Part shown: one piece after another, positions 1 through 6,599 of the stretch
How positions within the stretch are numbered: the first letter of the stretch is position 1
Layout: each line of letters starts with the position of its first letter
NCBI GenBank assembly: GCA_041855445.1
Contig: JBHAEG010000019.1
Location: 1-12,299 of the forward strand
Origin: Faucicola sp041855445
GTDB taxonomy: Bacteria > Pseudomonadota > Gammaproteobacteria > Pseudomonadales > Moraxellaceae
DNA length: 12,299 bases
Direction of reading: 5' to 3'
The notes under the pieces: model-generated
Told to the model about the DNA's origin: nothing
What the model saw: the letters and a program-made list of their open reading frames with translations, nothing else
Databases searched by the model: none
Position numbers and translations under genes: made by a program

Positions 1-162
1 AGAGAAATAAATATACAAGAACCAATAATTTAGTTTATAAAAAGTAATAGTTGTGATTTATTAAAAGATAAGGATTTTTTGTTTATTACTCAATACCAAA
101 CAAATTAAAAATATTTGTTTGGTATTTTGATATAATATAAATTTTCTTTAAAAATTTTATAC
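1..162. other. AT-rich intergenic region downstream of mmsB
   Basis: There is no convincing coding sequence here. The stretch is strongly A+T rich and is dominated by one perfect hairpin at 92-126, listed separately. Positions 1-91 show short stop-rich frames on both strands and nothing I recognise. It separates mmsB from an unseen neighbour to the left. Confidence 0.6.
92..126. terminator. Perfect 14-bp hairpin after mmsB, probable terminator
   Basis: The arms at 92-105 (AATACCAAACAAAT) and 113-126 are exact reverse complements around a 7-nt loop. It lies 37 bp past the mmsB stop codon, at the end of the minus-strand operon. The tail on the minus strand is not U-rich (GAGTAATAAAC) and the plus-strand tail begins only TTGATAT. 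It could therefore act in either direction, or work with Rho or as a 3'-end stabiliser. The geometry is seen directly; the function is inferred. Confidence 0.55.
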
Positions 163-1074
163 TTATTTTAATAAGCTTTCATCATAACTACCGATAATAC
201 TTGAAAAATCTTTATCCGCATGTTGTTCAACATGTTGGGTATAAAGTGCATTTGCTTGGTCTGCCATCGGGGTTTTCACTTTAGTATCTTCAGCAGTTTG
301 TTTAGCAAGGTTCATGTCTTTTAACATAAGTTTGCTCATAAATCCGCCCGTATAGCCTTTGCTTGATGGTACAGTTTCTATGACATTTGGATAAGGGTTA
401 TAAACTTCTAGTGTCCAGTTACGACCAGAACTTTGTAACATAATATCAGATAGCACTTTTGGGTCTAAACCATTTTGTACGCCTAAGTTTAAGGCTTCGG
501 AAGTACCTGCCATTAAAATACCTAATAACATATTATTACAGATTTTGGCAACTTGTCCTGCACCATGTTCACCTGCATGGAAAATATTTTTCCCCATTGC
601 TTGTAAAACAGGTTTAACTTGTTCAAAATGAGCCGTATCACCACCTACGATAAAAGTTAGCGTACCTGCCGTTGCTCCACCTGTGCCACCTGATACAGGG
701 GCATCTACAAAGTGAATACCTTTTTCAATAGCGACTTTTGCGACATCTCTGGCATCGCTTGCTGAAATGGTGCTACAGTCGGCTACCAGAGTACCTGCTT
801 TTAATGTATCAAATAGACCTTGTTGCCCATCATTGCCTAAATATATACTTTTCACATGCTGACCTGCTGGTAACATGGTTATCACCATATCAACATCTTC
901 GCTGGCTTGTTGTGGGCTGTTAGCAACGTTTGCCCCTTGCTGTTGTACGGCTTCTAATACGGCTTGATTTAGGTCAAACACGTTAAGTTGAAAGCCTTTT
1001 TTTAATAAATTTTCTGCCATTGGTTTACCCATGTTGCCTAAACCAATGAATGCGATTTTTTTGATATCTGACAT
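163..1074 (-). CDS. mmsB: 3-hydroxyisobutyrate dehydrogenase (MmsB)
   Basis: This cytosolic NAD-dependent enzyme oxidises 3-hydroxyisobutyrate to methylmalonate semialdehyde, the step before MmsA in valine catabolism. The 303-aa length is normal for the beta-hydroxyacid dehydrogenase family. The N-terminal Rossmann domain carries GLGNMGKPMA at residues 11-20. The substrate loop DAPVSGG is at 124-130. GAGQVAKICNN at 171-181 contains the catalytic lysine K177. The C-terminal helical domain has GFMSKLMLKDMNLA at 244-257. The ATG at 1074 is preceded by AAGGAAG at 1082-1088. It is the last gene of the minus-strand operon, 33 bp after the hydrolase gene. Relatives such as tartronate semialdehyde reductase or GarR-like enzymes share the fold, but the valine-pathway neighbours favour MmsB. 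Confidence 0.93.
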   Translation of the reverse strand: MSDIKKIAFIGLGNMGKPMAENLLKKGFQLNVFDLNQAVLEAVQQQGANVANSPQQASEDVDMVITMLPAGQHVKSIYLGNDGQQGLFDTLKAGTLVADCSTISASDARDVAKVAIEKGIHFVDAPVSGGTGGATAGTLTFIVGGDTAHFEQVKPVLQAMGKNIFHAGEHGAGQVAKICNNMLLGILMAGTSEALNLGVQNGLDPKVLSDIMLQSSGRNWTLEVYNPYPNVIETVPSSKGYTGGFMSKLMLKDMNLAKQTAEDTKVKTPMADQANALYTQHVEQHADKDFSSIIGSYDESLLK

Positions 1075-1107
1075 AATATATCTTCCTTGTGTTTATCTGT
1101 TGTAAAT

Positions 1108-2289
1108 TTATTCTTTAGCTTGTGCTAATTTTGCTGATAATGAGCCATCACCAAGCCAAGATTGAAACGGGTGTAATCCTTCGCCAAATGGATTGGTTAA
1201 ATGTCCTTCAATATAAGCAATATCACATTCGTCTAAAGTTCTGCTCCATTGTGGATTTCTATCTTTATCAATCAATAATGCCCGCACACCTTCACGAAAA
1301 TCTGGGTTATTTGCACAATGTAACGAAGCGTTCATCTCCATATATAGTACTTGTTCTAAAGATAGCTTGTTAGCACGCTCAAAGATTTCAAATGTTAAAC
1401 CTGCTGATACAGGACAGCCATGTTTATAAGTCTCAATCGCTTTGGTTAGCCATTTATCATCAGCGTGTTGTTGGGCAAATTCGGTACTTTGTAACACAGC
1501 ATCAATGTCGTGGACACTACCTTTATTCATTAAGGTTTGAATAATTTGCCAACGGCTGGCTAAATGACTTTCTGCCAGATGTTCAGTGTGATGAATATTG
1601 CTTAAAGCACGGCTTGCCACTTCATGTAGATGGGCGGTATTATCTTTCCAATTTGCCTGAACAAGCTGTTCAATCACTTTATCATATTCGTTACTTGCAA
1701 CTGCATATTCAGCTAAATTGACCAGCAAAGCATCTGCTCCGTTACAGTTTGCACCTGTCAAACCTAAAAACAATCCAACTTTTGCAGGCATTCTTTGTAA
1801 AAAGAAGCTACCCGTTGCATCAGGATACAGACCAATAGTAATTTCAGGCATTGCAATGCGAGTAGTTTCGGTAACAATGCGATGGCTACACATTGCAGTT
1901 AAACCAAGTCCTCCCCCCATAACAATACCATTTCCCCAAAGAATGATTGGTTTTGGGTAAAAGTGCATTTGTCGGTATAAGCTGTATTCATTGCTAAAAA
2001 AATCAACGGCATAAGGGTTAGGCAAAGGTGGGTTATCTAGCATACTTTCATAAAGTTTACGAATGTTACCCCCTGCACAAAATGCCTTTTCGCCAGCTCC
2101 TTTTAGTAAAATCGCCACGACATTATCGTCAGTATGCCATTTTGTTAATTGACTAGCGATAAGTTTACACATATCAACACTAAGAGCATTCAAAGCTTTT
2201 GGGTCATTGAGGGTAACGATGCCAATTTGACAACCACAATCCGTTGCAACGCTATCAAATAATACCACATCTGCTTGCGTTTCGGTCAT
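1108..2289 (-). CDS. 3-hydroxyisobutyryl-CoA hydrolase (crotonase superfamily)
   Basis: This enzyme probably hydrolyses 3-hydroxyisobutyryl-CoA to free 3-hydroxyisobutyrate plus CoA, supplying MmsB next door. The 393-aa length matches HIBCH-type hydrolases and is longer than the roughly 260 aa of simple hydratases. The oxyanion-hole segment AFCAGGNIRKLY is at residues 69-80 and the glycine-rich GIVMGGGLGL at 121-130. MPEITIGLYPDATGSFFLQ at 147-165 is the hydrolase signature: E149 and D157 occupy the positions of the catalytic Glu and Asp of human HIBCH. The family usually has Asp where this protein has Asn in CAGGN, a small difference of unknown effect. The ATG at 2289 has AAGGAA six bases upstream. 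The gene lies 42 bp after the enoyl-CoA hydratase gene and 33 bp before mmsB, so it is surely cotranscribed with them. Automatic annotation often calls such proteins enoyl-CoA hydratase/isomerase. Confidence 0.9.
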   Translation of the reverse strand: MTETQADVVLFDSVATDCGCQIGIVTLNDPKALNALSVDMCKLIASQLTKWHTDDNVVAILLKGAGEKAFCAGGNIRKLYESMLDNPPLPNPYAVDFFSNEYSLYRQMHFYPKPIILWGNGIVMGGGLGLTAMCSHRIVTETTRIAMPEITIGLYPDATGSFFLQRMPAKVGLFLGLTGANCNGADALLVNLAEYAVASNEYDKVIEQLVQANWKDNTAHLHEVASRALSNIHHTEHLAESHLASRWQIIQTLMNKGSVHDIDAVLQSTEFAQQHADDKWLTKAIETYKHGCPVSAGLTFEIFERANKLSLEQVLYMEMNASLHCANNPDFREGVRALLIDKDRNPQWSRTLDECDIAYIEGHLTNPFGEGLHPFQSWLGDGSLSAKLAQAKE

Positions 2290-2331
2290 AATTAATTCCT
2301 TATATCCGTTGAAATTTAACGAGTTACTAGC

Positions 2332-3108
2332 TTATTTCCATTCTGCTGGGCGTTTTTCTAAGAAAGCATTCACCCCTTCTTTTTGATTTTCACCGTCAAA
2401 TAATTTAATAAAATACTCTCTTTCTTTAATTAAATTAAATACTGGGGCTTGCGTGCGGGCAGATTGGATTAAATCTTTGCTAAAGGCAATTGCGTCAGGT
2501 GATTGTTTTTTCACTTTTTCTGCTAAAGCAATTGCGGTTTCTAAAGCTTTACCAGTTTCTACCACCTCTTCAACAAGACCAATTTTTAAAGCAGTTTCAG
2601 CATTGACACGTTCACCACATAAAATCATGCGTTTTGCCCAGCCTTCACCAACTAACCATGGTAAATTTTGCGTACCGCCTGCACAAGGTAACAGACCAAC
2701 GGATAATTCAGGTAATGCTACAACAGCTTGTTGTTCAGCAATACGGATATCACAGGCTAAGGCACATTCTAAACCGCCACCCATGGCATAGCCGTTAATT
2801 GCAGCAATCGATACACCACGGAATTTTGCTAAGGCTTCAAAAGCTTCGCCAAATGCAATCGCCATATCAACTGCCATCGCTTTATCGCCACTGGCAAAAC
2901 TATTTAAGTCTGCACCTGCAGAGAAAAATTTATTACCATCGCCATGAATAACTAAAGCTTGTATGTCTTTGTTTGCATTTAAATCATTCACTAGTTGAAC
3001 TAATGATTTTAAGCTGTCTTTTGTCCATGTGTGGGCTGGTGGGTTATTTAATGTTAATACCGCAATATGCCCTTGAATGTTTAATTTTAAGTTTGTATAT
3101 TCTGTCAT
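2332..3108 (-). CDS. Enoyl-CoA hydratase, probably acting on methacrylyl-CoA
   Basis: This 258-aa crotonase-fold enzyme adds water across the double bond of an enoyl-CoA. In this cluster the likely substrate is methacrylyl-CoA, giving 3-hydroxyisobutyryl-CoA. The oxyanion-hole motif FFSAGADL is at residues 61-68. GYAMGGGLECALACD at 106-120 contains E114, and LPELSVGLLPCAGGTQ at 132-147 contains E134. These match the two catalytic glutamates of rat crotonase (Glu144 and Glu164), so the protein should be a true hydratase, unlike its hydrolase neighbour. The start at 3108 has AAAGGAA upstream. The gene lies 31 bp after the acyl-CoA dehydrogenase and 42 bp before the hydrolase. Substrate specificity is inferred from context only; a fatty-acid or leucine-pathway role is possible. 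Confidence 0.9.
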   Translation of the reverse strand: MTEYTNLKLNIQGHIAVLTLNNPPAHTWTKDSLKSLVQLVNDLNANKDIQALVIHGDGNKFFSAGADLNSFASGDKAMAVDMAIAFGEAFEALAKFRGVSIAAINGYAMGGGLECALACDIRIAEQQAVVALPELSVGLLPCAGGTQNLPWLVGEGWAKRMILCGERVNAETALKIGLVEEVVETGKALETAIALAEKVKKQSPDAIAFSKDLIQSARTQAPVFNLIKEREYFIKLFDGENQKEGVNAFLEKRPAEWK

Positions 3109-3139
3109 TATGAAATTCCTTTAGGATTGTCAATGTGAA

Positions 3140-4300
3140 TTATTGTAAACGTGCTAAGGTGTTACTATCCATCATTTTACGAGAAACAATCATTCGCATC
3201 ACTTCGTTTGTACCTTCTAAAATTTGGTGGACGCGTAAGTCACGAACATGACGCTCTAGTGGATATTCTGTTAAATAACCATAACCACCATGTAATTGTA
3301 ATGCTTGGTTTGCTACTTCAAAGCTTAAATCTGTTGCAAAACGTTTTGCCATTGCACAATATGTTGTAGCATCAGGACTGCGATTGTCTAAATGGAAAGC
3401 TGCTAAACGTACCATTTGGCGAGCGGCTACAGTTTGAGTTAGCATATCAGCAAGTTTAAATTGTACATTTTGGAATTTATCTAAGGTTTTACCAAATTGA
3501 CTACGTTCTTGTACATATTGCACTGCACGGTCTAAAGCTGCTTGAGCTGTACCTACAGCACAGGTTGCAATATTAATACGTCCGCCATCTAAGCCCTTCA
3601 TTGCAAAAGTAAAGCCTTGACCTTCTTCGCCTAATAAGTTTTGGGCTGGTACGATAACTTGATTAAAATGTACAGCTCGAGTTGGTTGGTTTTTCCAACC
3701 CATTTTGTGTTCATTTTTACCATAAGTGATGCCTTCAGACTTTGCATCAACGACAAATGCTGAAATGCCTTTTACGCCATTATCTGAAGTGCGAGCCATC
3801 ACCACGAGAACATCAGTCGCCCCAGCTCCAGAAATAAACATTTTTTGACCAGTTAAGACGTAATGGTCGCCATTTTTGACAGCTTTGGTAGTCAATGAAG
3901 CAGCATCAGAACCTGCGTTCGGTTCGGTCAAACAATAACTGCCCAATTTTTCCCCTGTCATCATATCAGGAATCCATGCTTCAGCGACTTCTGGTTTTGC
4001 AAATTCACCAATCATCCATGCTACCATATTATGAATGGTCATAAAAGCCGTGGCTGAAGTATCACCATATGCCAATTTTTCAAAAATAATCGAGGCATCA
4101 AGGCGAGGCAAACCTAAACCACCAAAATCAGGATTAGTATATAAACCTAAAAAGCCCAATTCTCCCGCTTCTTTAAACACTTCCACAGGAAAATGTCCTG
4201 TTGCGTCCCATTCGGCAGAAAAAGGCGCAAGTTTTTCGTTGGCAAATTTTGTCGCAAGTTCAGCAAATGCTAGTTGGTCTTCAGTTAATGAAAAATTCAT
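3140..4300 (-). CDS. Acyl-CoA dehydrogenase, isobutyryl-CoA type
   Basis: This FAD enzyme probably oxidises isobutyryl-CoA to methacrylyl-CoA, passing electrons to ETF. At 386 aa it has the full acyl-CoA dehydrogenase layout. The N-terminal helical domain covers about residues 5-118. The middle beta domain begins with CLTEPNAGSDAASLTT at 123-138 and includes GQKMFISGAGATDV at 151-164. In the C-terminal domain are ERSQFGK at 265-271, QLHGGYGYLTEYPLER at 335-350 and QILEGTNEVMRMIVSR at 359-374. E362 is the catalytic base at the position used by short- and branched-chain members. The ribosome binding site AAGGAA lies inside the last codons of the broken transporter gene upstream, whose stop is 3 nt before this ATG, so the two were probably once translationally coupled. 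The isobutyryl-CoA assignment rests on the neighbouring hydratase, hydrolase and dehydrogenase. Confidence 0.92.
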   Translation of the reverse strand: MNFSLTEDQLAFAELATKFANEKLAPFSAEWDATGHFPVEVFKEAGELGFLGLYTNPDFGGLGLPRLDASIIFEKLAYGDTSATAFMTIHNMVAWMIGEFAKPEVAEAWIPDMMTGEKLGSYCLTEPNAGSDAASLTTKAVKNGDHYVLTGQKMFISGAGATDVLVVMARTSDNGVKGISAFVVDAKSEGITYGKNEHKMGWKNQPTRAVHFNQVIVPAQNLLGEEGQGFTFAMKGLDGGRINIATCAVGTAQAALDRAVQYVQERSQFGKTLDKFQNVQFKLADMLTQTVAARQMVRLAAFHLDNRSPDATTYCAMAKRFATDLSFEVANQALQLHGGYGYLTEYPLERHVRDLRVHQILEGTNEVMRMIVSRKMMDSNTLARLQ

Positions 4301-4303
4301 AAT

Positions 4304-4818
4304 TTATTCCTTATTACCCTGTGAAGTTACGGTTGTTTTTTGGTCAAATAATGCCACCAAAAAAATGGATAATGATACTAATATAATGCCAACCGCTTGA
4401 ATGATTGACATATCACCATTTAAACAAATGATTAAAAACAAGGCAGAAATCGGCACTAAATAAAATAAGGTGGACATTTTACGAATTGGTAATCGTTGAA
4501 TTAACAAACTCAATGCCCCAATTGATACCACAACTGCCATTAACAACCCAAATGGACTGGGTGATATTAAGCCAAAAAACACGATTGACAACACCTCAAC
4601 CAAAACAATCACTAAACCGACCCACTGTGCAACTGATATTTTAGCGTTAAAAATAGATAGGCAATCACACTAGCAAGTAATGGTTGAAAGGAAATTATCA
4701 AAGTGGACGTTGATGCAGAAAAACCGTTGTCAATAGCAACACCTACACCATATTGGGTGGCAACAAAGCCTGAACCATACAACAAAATAAAGAAAAATGA
4801 TAAAATGAGATTTTTCAT
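4304..4818 (-). pseudogene. Broken DMT/EamA-family transporter, multiply deleted and frameshifted
   Basis: Two frames carry fragments of a ten-helix drug/metabolite transporter that is normally about 290 aa. The first fragment (4612-4818) begins with a typical first helix, LLYGSGFVATQYG. It then jumps directly to AIDNGFSASTSTLIISFQPL, which in intact relatives is the helix 3-4 region, so about 55 residues are missing near 4740-4750. Near 4647-4651 the frame shifts: adding one base gives the expected LNAKISVAQWVGLVIV, which continues in the second fragment. That fragment (4304-4612) then passes from the helix-6 region (SIGAL) to RLPIRKMSTLFYLVP, the start of the helix 9-10 region. This implies a second internal loss of about 70 residues near 4500-4515. 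I assign homology by motif memory, so deletion sizes are approximate. The gene must be non-functional. Its tail supplies the ribosome binding site of the next gene. Confidence 0.8.
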
Positions 4819-4836
4819 TTTGTATTAACCTTTACT

Positions 4837-4947
4837 TTATTCACTGGAAGTCATATAACGATTTTCCATTAAATATTTTTGATGTGCTTTAGTTCTTGCT
4901 CCTACGTCCTTTTGTAGCTTAATATCTAACCTTATTAAATAATAAGG
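4837..4947 (-). pseudogene. Possible C-terminal remnant of a lost gene, start missing
   Basis: Between the mmsA hairpin and the transporter fossil, the minus strand has an open frame of about 36 codons with no early ATG and no ribosome binding site. Its last 27 residues run from KLQKDVGARTKAHQKY to MTSSE and look protein-like, with mixed charged residues rather than the low-complexity Lys/Asn/Ile pattern of random AT-rich frames. It could be the tail of a deleted gene. I do not recognise the family. A chance open frame is quite possible at this length. Confidence 0.2.
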
Positions 4948-4954
4948 TTAGATA
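4923..4954 (-). terminator. Perfect inverted repeat downstream of mmsA, probable terminator
   Basis: The arms at 4923-4937 (TATCTAACCTTATTA) and 4940-4954 are exact reverse complements separated by two bases. In practice this gives about a 13-bp stem with a small A/T loop. It begins 16 bp beyond the mmsA stop codon in the direction of transcription. The following minus-strand sequence (TTAAGCTAC) is not a strong U-tract, so the stop may be partial and let some transcript reach the downstream valine genes. Confidence 0.6.
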
Positions 4955-4969
4955 AATTAATCAAATATT

Positions 4970-6463
4970 TTATTTTAACGAAATGGTGGTATTTACCCCT
5001 TTACTGGCTTCATCATCAAACCAGCGAGCAGTGACGGTTTTGGTTTGAGTGTAGAACTGTACTGCTTGTTTACCATAAGGCCCTAAATCACCCAACTTGC
5101 TGGCACGAGAACCAGAGAATGAGAACATTGGTAGAGGCACTGGGATTGGTAAATTAATACCAACTTGACCTACATCAATATCTTGTTGGAATTTGTGAGC
5201 GGCGGCACCTGATTGAGTGAAAATAGCTGTACCGTTACCGTTTGGATTAGCATTAATCATTTCAATCGCTTGGTCTAGGCTGTCGGCATACATGACGCAT
5301 AATACTGGCCCGAAAATTTCTTGGGTGTAACAAGTCATGTCAGTAGTCACATTGTCTAAAATTGTTGGACCAACGAAGTTACCTTTTTCATAGCCTTCAA
5401 CTTTAATACCTCGACCATCAAGTAATAAGGTTGCCCCTTCATCAATACCAGCCTGTACTAAACGCTCAACACGTTGTTTTGCTGCTGGTGAAATCAATGG
5501 TCCTAAGTCTTTATCTTCTTTACCTGCAGAAACAACCAACGATTCTGCTTTGGCTTTAATATCATTTACCCACTCTTTGGCTTGACCAACTAAAATCACG
5601 ACTGACAATGCCATACAACGCTGACCTGCTGCTCCAAAGGCTGCCCCAGCTAATTGATTTAGGGTTTGTTCTTTATTAGCGTCTGGTAAAATCACCGCAT
5701 GGTTTTTTGCACCCATCATACATTGAACACGTTTACCTGCTTGGCTTGAGCGATTATAAACGTGAGTACCTACTGCCGTTGAACCAACGAAAGAAACGGC
5801 TTTAATATCTGGGTGGTCACAGATTGCATCAACCGTTGCTTTGCCACCATGAACAACGTTTAATACACCTTTTGGAATACCTGCCTCAAGTGCTAATTCA
5901 ATCAAACGCATTGTCACCATTGGGTTTTGTTCAGATGGTTTTAGAACAAAGGTATTACCTGTTGCAATTGCCATTGGGAACATCCACAAAGGTATCATCG
6001 CAGGGAAATTAAATGGGGTAATACCAGCACATACGCCAAGTGGTTGCCAAATGCTATAAGTATCAACACCACTAGCAACGTTTTCGATAAAATCCCCTTG
6101 TTGTAAGTTGCCAATGCTAGCAGCATGTTCTACTACTTCTAAACCACGGAAGACATCACCTTTTGCATCAGCTAAGGTTTTACCTTGTTCTTCAGTTAAT
6201 AGGCTGGCAAGTTCGTCCATATTGGCACGGATTAATTCTTGGTATTTCAAGAATATACGAGCTCTTGCAGAGATAGGCGTTTTACGCCATGTTTTAAATG
6301 CTTCTTTTGCCGCAGCAACAGCTTCATTAATTTCATCATTAGTTGTTTGTGGCACATGAGCGATGACTTCTTGTGTCGCAGGATTGGTTAAATCAATCCA
6401 TTCTTGCGTTTTAGAATCAACGAACTCGCCATTAATGAGTTGCTTTACTTTGGTAATTGACAT
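4970..6463 (-). CDS. mmsA: Methylmalonate-semialdehyde dehydrogenase, CoA-acylating (MmsA)
   Basis: This NAD- and CoA-dependent aldehyde dehydrogenase converts methylmalonate semialdehyde to propionyl-CoA with loss of CO2, the final valine-specific step. The 497-aa length is typical. The protein starts with the family's INGEFVDSK-type segment at residues 10-18. TPFNFPAMIPLWM at 149-161 includes the conserved N152. VGSTAVG at 226-232 is in the nucleotide-binding domain. GAAGQRCMALS at 277-287 carries the catalytic C283. EIFGPVLCV holds the second conserved Glu of the family. The late segment GINLPIPVPLPMFSFSGSR is characteristic of MmsA rather than other aldehyde dehydrogenases. The ATG at 6463 is preceded by AAAGGAA. 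A hairpin upstream (6541-6578) and one downstream (4923-4954) bracket the gene, and a promoter-like pair lies at 6492-6519, so it may be transcribed on its own. Confidence 0.95.
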   Translation of the reverse strand: MSITKVKQLINGEFVDSKTQEWIDLTNPATQEVIAHVPQTTNDEINEAVAAAKEAFKTWRKTPISARARIFLKYQELIRANMDELASLLTEEQGKTLADAKGDVFRGLEVVEHAASIGNLQQGDFIENVASGVDTYSIWQPLGVCAGITPFNFPAMIPLWMFPMAIATGNTFVLKPSEQNPMVTMRLIELALEAGIPKGVLNVVHGGKATVDAICDHPDIKAVSFVGSTAVGTHVYNRSSQAGKRVQCMMGAKNHAVILPDANKEQTLNQLAGAAFGAAGQRCMALSVVILVGQAKEWVNDIKAKAESLVVSAGKEDKDLGPLISPAAKQRVERLVQAGIDEGATLLLDGRGIKVEGYEKGNFVGPTILDNVTTDMTCYTQEIFGPVLCVMYADSLDQAIEMINANPNGNGTAIFTQSGAAAHKFQQDIDVGQVGINLPIPVPLPMFSFSGSRASKLGDLGPYGKQAVQFYTQTKTVTARWFDDEASKGVNTTISLK

Positions 6464-6491
6464 AGCACATTCCTTTGTTGTTGGAGAAAAA

Positions 6492-6519
6492 ATTGTACAA
6501 ATTTAACAAGTTTAATCAA
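6492..6519 (-). promoter_or_regulatory. Candidate mmsA promoter
   Basis: On the minus strand, TTGATT (6514-6519) and TACAAT (6492-6497) are separated by 16 bp. The pair ends about 29 bp upstream of the mmsA start and lies after the prpE hairpin, where a separate promoter would be expected. It is a match by eye to sigma-70 consensus in AT-rich DNA, where chance matches are common. Confidence 0.4.
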
Positions 6520-6540
6520 TCAAGCAGTCATCAGACTTTG

Positions 6541-6578
6541 ATTTACTTTAAGACAGGATATCCCACCTTAAAGTAAAT
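6541..6578 (-). terminator. Hairpin between prpE and mmsA, probable prpE terminator
   Basis: The arms ATTTACTTTAAG (6541-6552) and its exact complement (6567-6578) enclose 14 bases that themselves contain the palindrome GGATATCC (6556-6563). It lies 22 bp beyond the prpE stop codon on the minus strand. The following bases are not U-rich. The structure is clear; terminator function is inferred from its position, and attenuation of read-through into mmsA is also possible. Confidence 0.5.
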
Positions 6579-6599
6579 TTACTCACCCATTACTAAAAA

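Noticed and set aside
738..923. Plus-strand open frame of 61 codons inside mmsB
   Set aside because: It is antisense to a well-supported dehydrogenase, has no ribosome binding site and no motif. The same applies to the other frames opposite or inside the valine genes, prpE and ppc, for example 4035-4400 and 9804-10070.
4304..4612. Intact small multidrug resistance (SMR) protein of 102 aa
   Set aside because: The size is similar, but the sequence aligns in memory with separated parts of EamA proteins (helix 5-6 and helix 9-10), and the upstream fragment supplies helix 1 and helix 3-4 of the same family.
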